Below, in pieces: positions 62,689 to 64,000 of a stretch of 64,000 nucleotides of DNA; within the stretch, counting starts at the first letter, position 1, and each line of letters begins with the position of its first letter. The DNA is from Thiobacillus sp. (GTDB lineage Bacteria; Pseudomonadota; Gammaproteobacteria; Burkholderiales; Thiobacillaceae), in contig JAUXVT010000012.1 in the NCBI GenBank assembly GCA_030680405.1, positions 30,104-94,103 of the forward strand, read 5' to 3'. Position numbers and translations under genes: made by a program. The notes beneath the pieces are model-generated. The model searched no databases, had not been told where the DNA came from, and saw only the letters and a program-made list of their open reading frames with translations.

Positions 62689-63419
62689 CGTGACATACCC
62701 TCCTTGGTAACGCAGTCCATTCCTTCCAGCACCAAGGCAGGCACATGCTCGGCAGGCACGGCCAAATGCGGCAATACCCCGCCAGCGTCTCCCCCCGTCA
62801 GCAAGCAGTGCGGCGCCGTCCCGGCAGCTTCGGCCAGACGCGCATGCTGCAGCTGAATGGCGCCGCACAACGCCGCCATGATCCCGCTCTGCACGGCGTC
62901 TGCGGTGGTACGCGGAAATGCCTGCCAATGCCCCGCCGCGTCGGCAACGCGCGCCGTGCCCTGCTGCAGCGCCTGCCGCATCAAGGAGACGCCGGGCACG
63001 ATCACGCCGCCCAGGAACACGCCGTCTGCCGACAGGGCATCCACCGTCATCGCCGTCCCGACCGACACCACCAGCACCGGCTCGCGGATGCGCCGGCGAG
63101 CGGCGATCAGGCCCATCCAGCGATCCACGCCCAGCTGCCGCGGGTTCAGGTAGGTGTTTTTTATCTCCGCAAAACCGGCCTCGGCCGTCAGCCATGTCGC
63201 GCCGAGGCCCGCCGCTTCCAGCAGCGTGGCAAGTTGTTGTTCATGCGCGATGTTTGCCACGCTGGCGATGAAGCAAGAGGTGCCGGCCGTCAGCTGCGCC
63301 TTCAGCGCAGACAAATCGGCGTAATCGCTTCCGCCTTGCGCACGCCACCGGCCCTCTTCAACCACGGCCCATTTCAGTCGCGAGTTGCCGGCATCCATCA
63401 ACAACCGCCGCCGATTCAT
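62685..63419 (-). CDS. coaX: Type III pantothenate kinase
   Basis: CoaX phosphorylates pantothenate in CoA synthesis. The 244-aa protein has the ASKHA phosphate loop LMDAGNSRLKWAV, YLNPRQLGVDRWMGLIAA, VVSVGTAMTVDAL and GGVIVPGVSLMRQAL. The start overlaps the birA stop by four bases, the usual birA-coaX pair, and the gene overlaps the SPOR gene downstream. Confidence 0.96.
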   Translation of the reverse strand: MNRRRLLMDAGNSRLKWAVVEEGRWRAQGGSDYADLSALKAQLTAGTSCFIASVANIAHEQQLATLLEAAGLGATWLTAEAGFAEIKNTYLNPRQLGVDRWMGLIAARRRIREPVLVVSVGTAMTVDALSADGVFLGGVIVPGVSLMRQALQQGTARVADAAGHWQAFPRTTADAVQSGIMAALCGAIQLQHARLAEAAGTAPHCLLTGGDAGGVLPHLAVPAEHVPALVLEGMDCVTKEGMSR

Positions 63420-64000
63420 CGCGCGGCATCCAGACGCAGGCTGATTTCACCGCCGCTGTAGGGATTCAGTGTCGACCGGGCGTCGCGCAGCAGGAACGCG
63501 CCTGTTTCGTCGACACCCGACGCCACACCCTGGACGCTGCGTGCATCCGGCAACGTCAGCGCCACGGGCTTACCCGCATACGCATCCAGCGCCAGCCAGT
63601 CCTCGCGCAAGGCCGCGAATCCGCGCTCGCGGAACAGGGTCAACACCGCGTGCAACTCCAGCAGGCAATCCGCCAGCAGTTGATTGCGTCCCACCGTCAC
63701 CCCCATTTCAGCCAGATCGACCACGGCCTGATCGACCGCATCGCGTTGCGCCTCGTTCAGCCGGATGTTCAATCCAATGCCCACGACGGCGAGGGCGGCC
63801 CCGTGCATGTCGCCCTGCACCTCGACCAGAATTCCGGCCAGCTTGCGATAGTCCACCACCACATCGTTGGGCCATTTCAATTTGGCCGGGTGGCGGCTAT
63901 GGTGGTTCACCGCGCGCGCGATCGCCAAGCCCACTACGAGGCTCAGGCCGGACAGCGACTGCAGACCATTCTCAAAGCGCCACAGCACCGAAAACGTCAG
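63416..64000 (-). CDS. birA: Biotin--protein ligase BirA, C-terminal part (runs off window)
   Basis: BirA biotinylates the biotin carboxyl carrier protein and in some bacteria represses the bio operon. The 195 codons present hold the end of the catalytic domain (LTFSVLWRFENGLQSLSGLSLVVGLAIARAV, KLKWPNDVVVDYRKLAGILVEV, VVGIGLNIRLN) and the C-terminal SH3-like domain (VALTLPDARSVQGVASGVDETGAFLLRD). The N-terminal part, with the biotin loop and any DNA-binding domain, lies beyond 64000, so its regulatory class is unknown. Confidence 0.96.
   Translation of the reverse strand: MTFSVLWRFENGLQSLSGLSLVVGLAIARAVNHHSRHPAKLKWPNDVVVDYRKLAGILVEVQGDMHGAALAVVGIGLNIRLNEAQRDAVDQAVVDLAEMGVTVGRNQLLADCLLELHAVLTLFRERGFAALREDWLALDAYAGKPVALTLPDARSVQGVASGVDETGAFLLRDARSTLNPYSGGEISLRLDAAR

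Overview
The window is high-GC bacterial chromosome, densely packed with housekeeping genes. Gene order (era-rnc-DUF4845-lepB-lepA, mucD-rseC-rseB-rseA-rpoE, nadB/ygfX/ygfZ, ilvE plus a CHCC zinc-finger gene, spoT beside rpoZ and gmk) is typical of Betaproteobacteria. Two DsrC/TusE-like sulfur-relay homologues and SoxW/TlpA-like thioredoxins hint at a Thiobacillus-like member of the Nitrosomonadales. That placement is inference; no rRNA gene is present to test it. I see no prophage, insertion sequence or CRISPR array.

Layout. 1-8.4 kb (minus): RNA processing and secretion genes (era, rnc, lepB, lepA) followed by the sigma-E envelope-stress operon rpoE-rseA-rseB-rseC-mucD with a thioredoxin-like gene. 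8.5-13.4 kb: nadB, ygfX, ygfZ, a DUF4936 gene, a CsgG-like exported protein with an SH3 tail and a cysteine-less DsrC-like protein. 13.4-20 kb (minus): alr, dnaB, the rpsF-priB-rpsR-rplI operon and a large basic amino-acid decarboxylase. 20-26 kb: dcd, apbC, rppH, a spermidine-synthase-like gene, proS and a lytic transglycosylase. 26-31 kb: an uncharacterised gene, then an overlapping minus-strand unit of thioredoxin, TolC and a minimal periplasmic adaptor, with a TlpA-like gene just upstream; a fumarase/aspartase follows. 31-38 kb: ylqF, the oxidative pentose-phosphate set zwf-pgl-gnd, marC, trmB, thiG, thiS and tRNA-Gly(CCC).

38-43 kb carries two tandem DUF1631 paralogues. Between them lies a strong candidate c-di-GMP-I (GEMM) riboswitch whose downstream sequence can pair with the Shine-Dalgarno of the second gene. 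43-52 kb: mutY, a second cysteine-less DsrC-like protein with an unknown neighbour, a lipoprotein RNase T2, ilvE, hemW-rdgB-rph, a PP2C phosphatase and a Ser/Thr kinase separated by an elaborate inverted repeat, and a 25-bp tandem duplication upstream of the kinase. 52-56 kb: yicC, gmk, rpoZ, spoT.

56-58 kb holds the most unusual locus: a bufferin-type (MNIO/DUF692) RiPP cluster made of a cysteine-rich precursor (bufA-like), the MNIO enzyme (bufB-like) and its DUF2063 partner (bufC-like). Each of the two maturation genes carries one apparent single-base frameshift, while the precursor gene is intact and has a possible ECF-sigma promoter. 58-64 kb: a RidA protein, recG, ubiC-ubiA, a SPOR-domain protein, coaX and the 3' part of birA.
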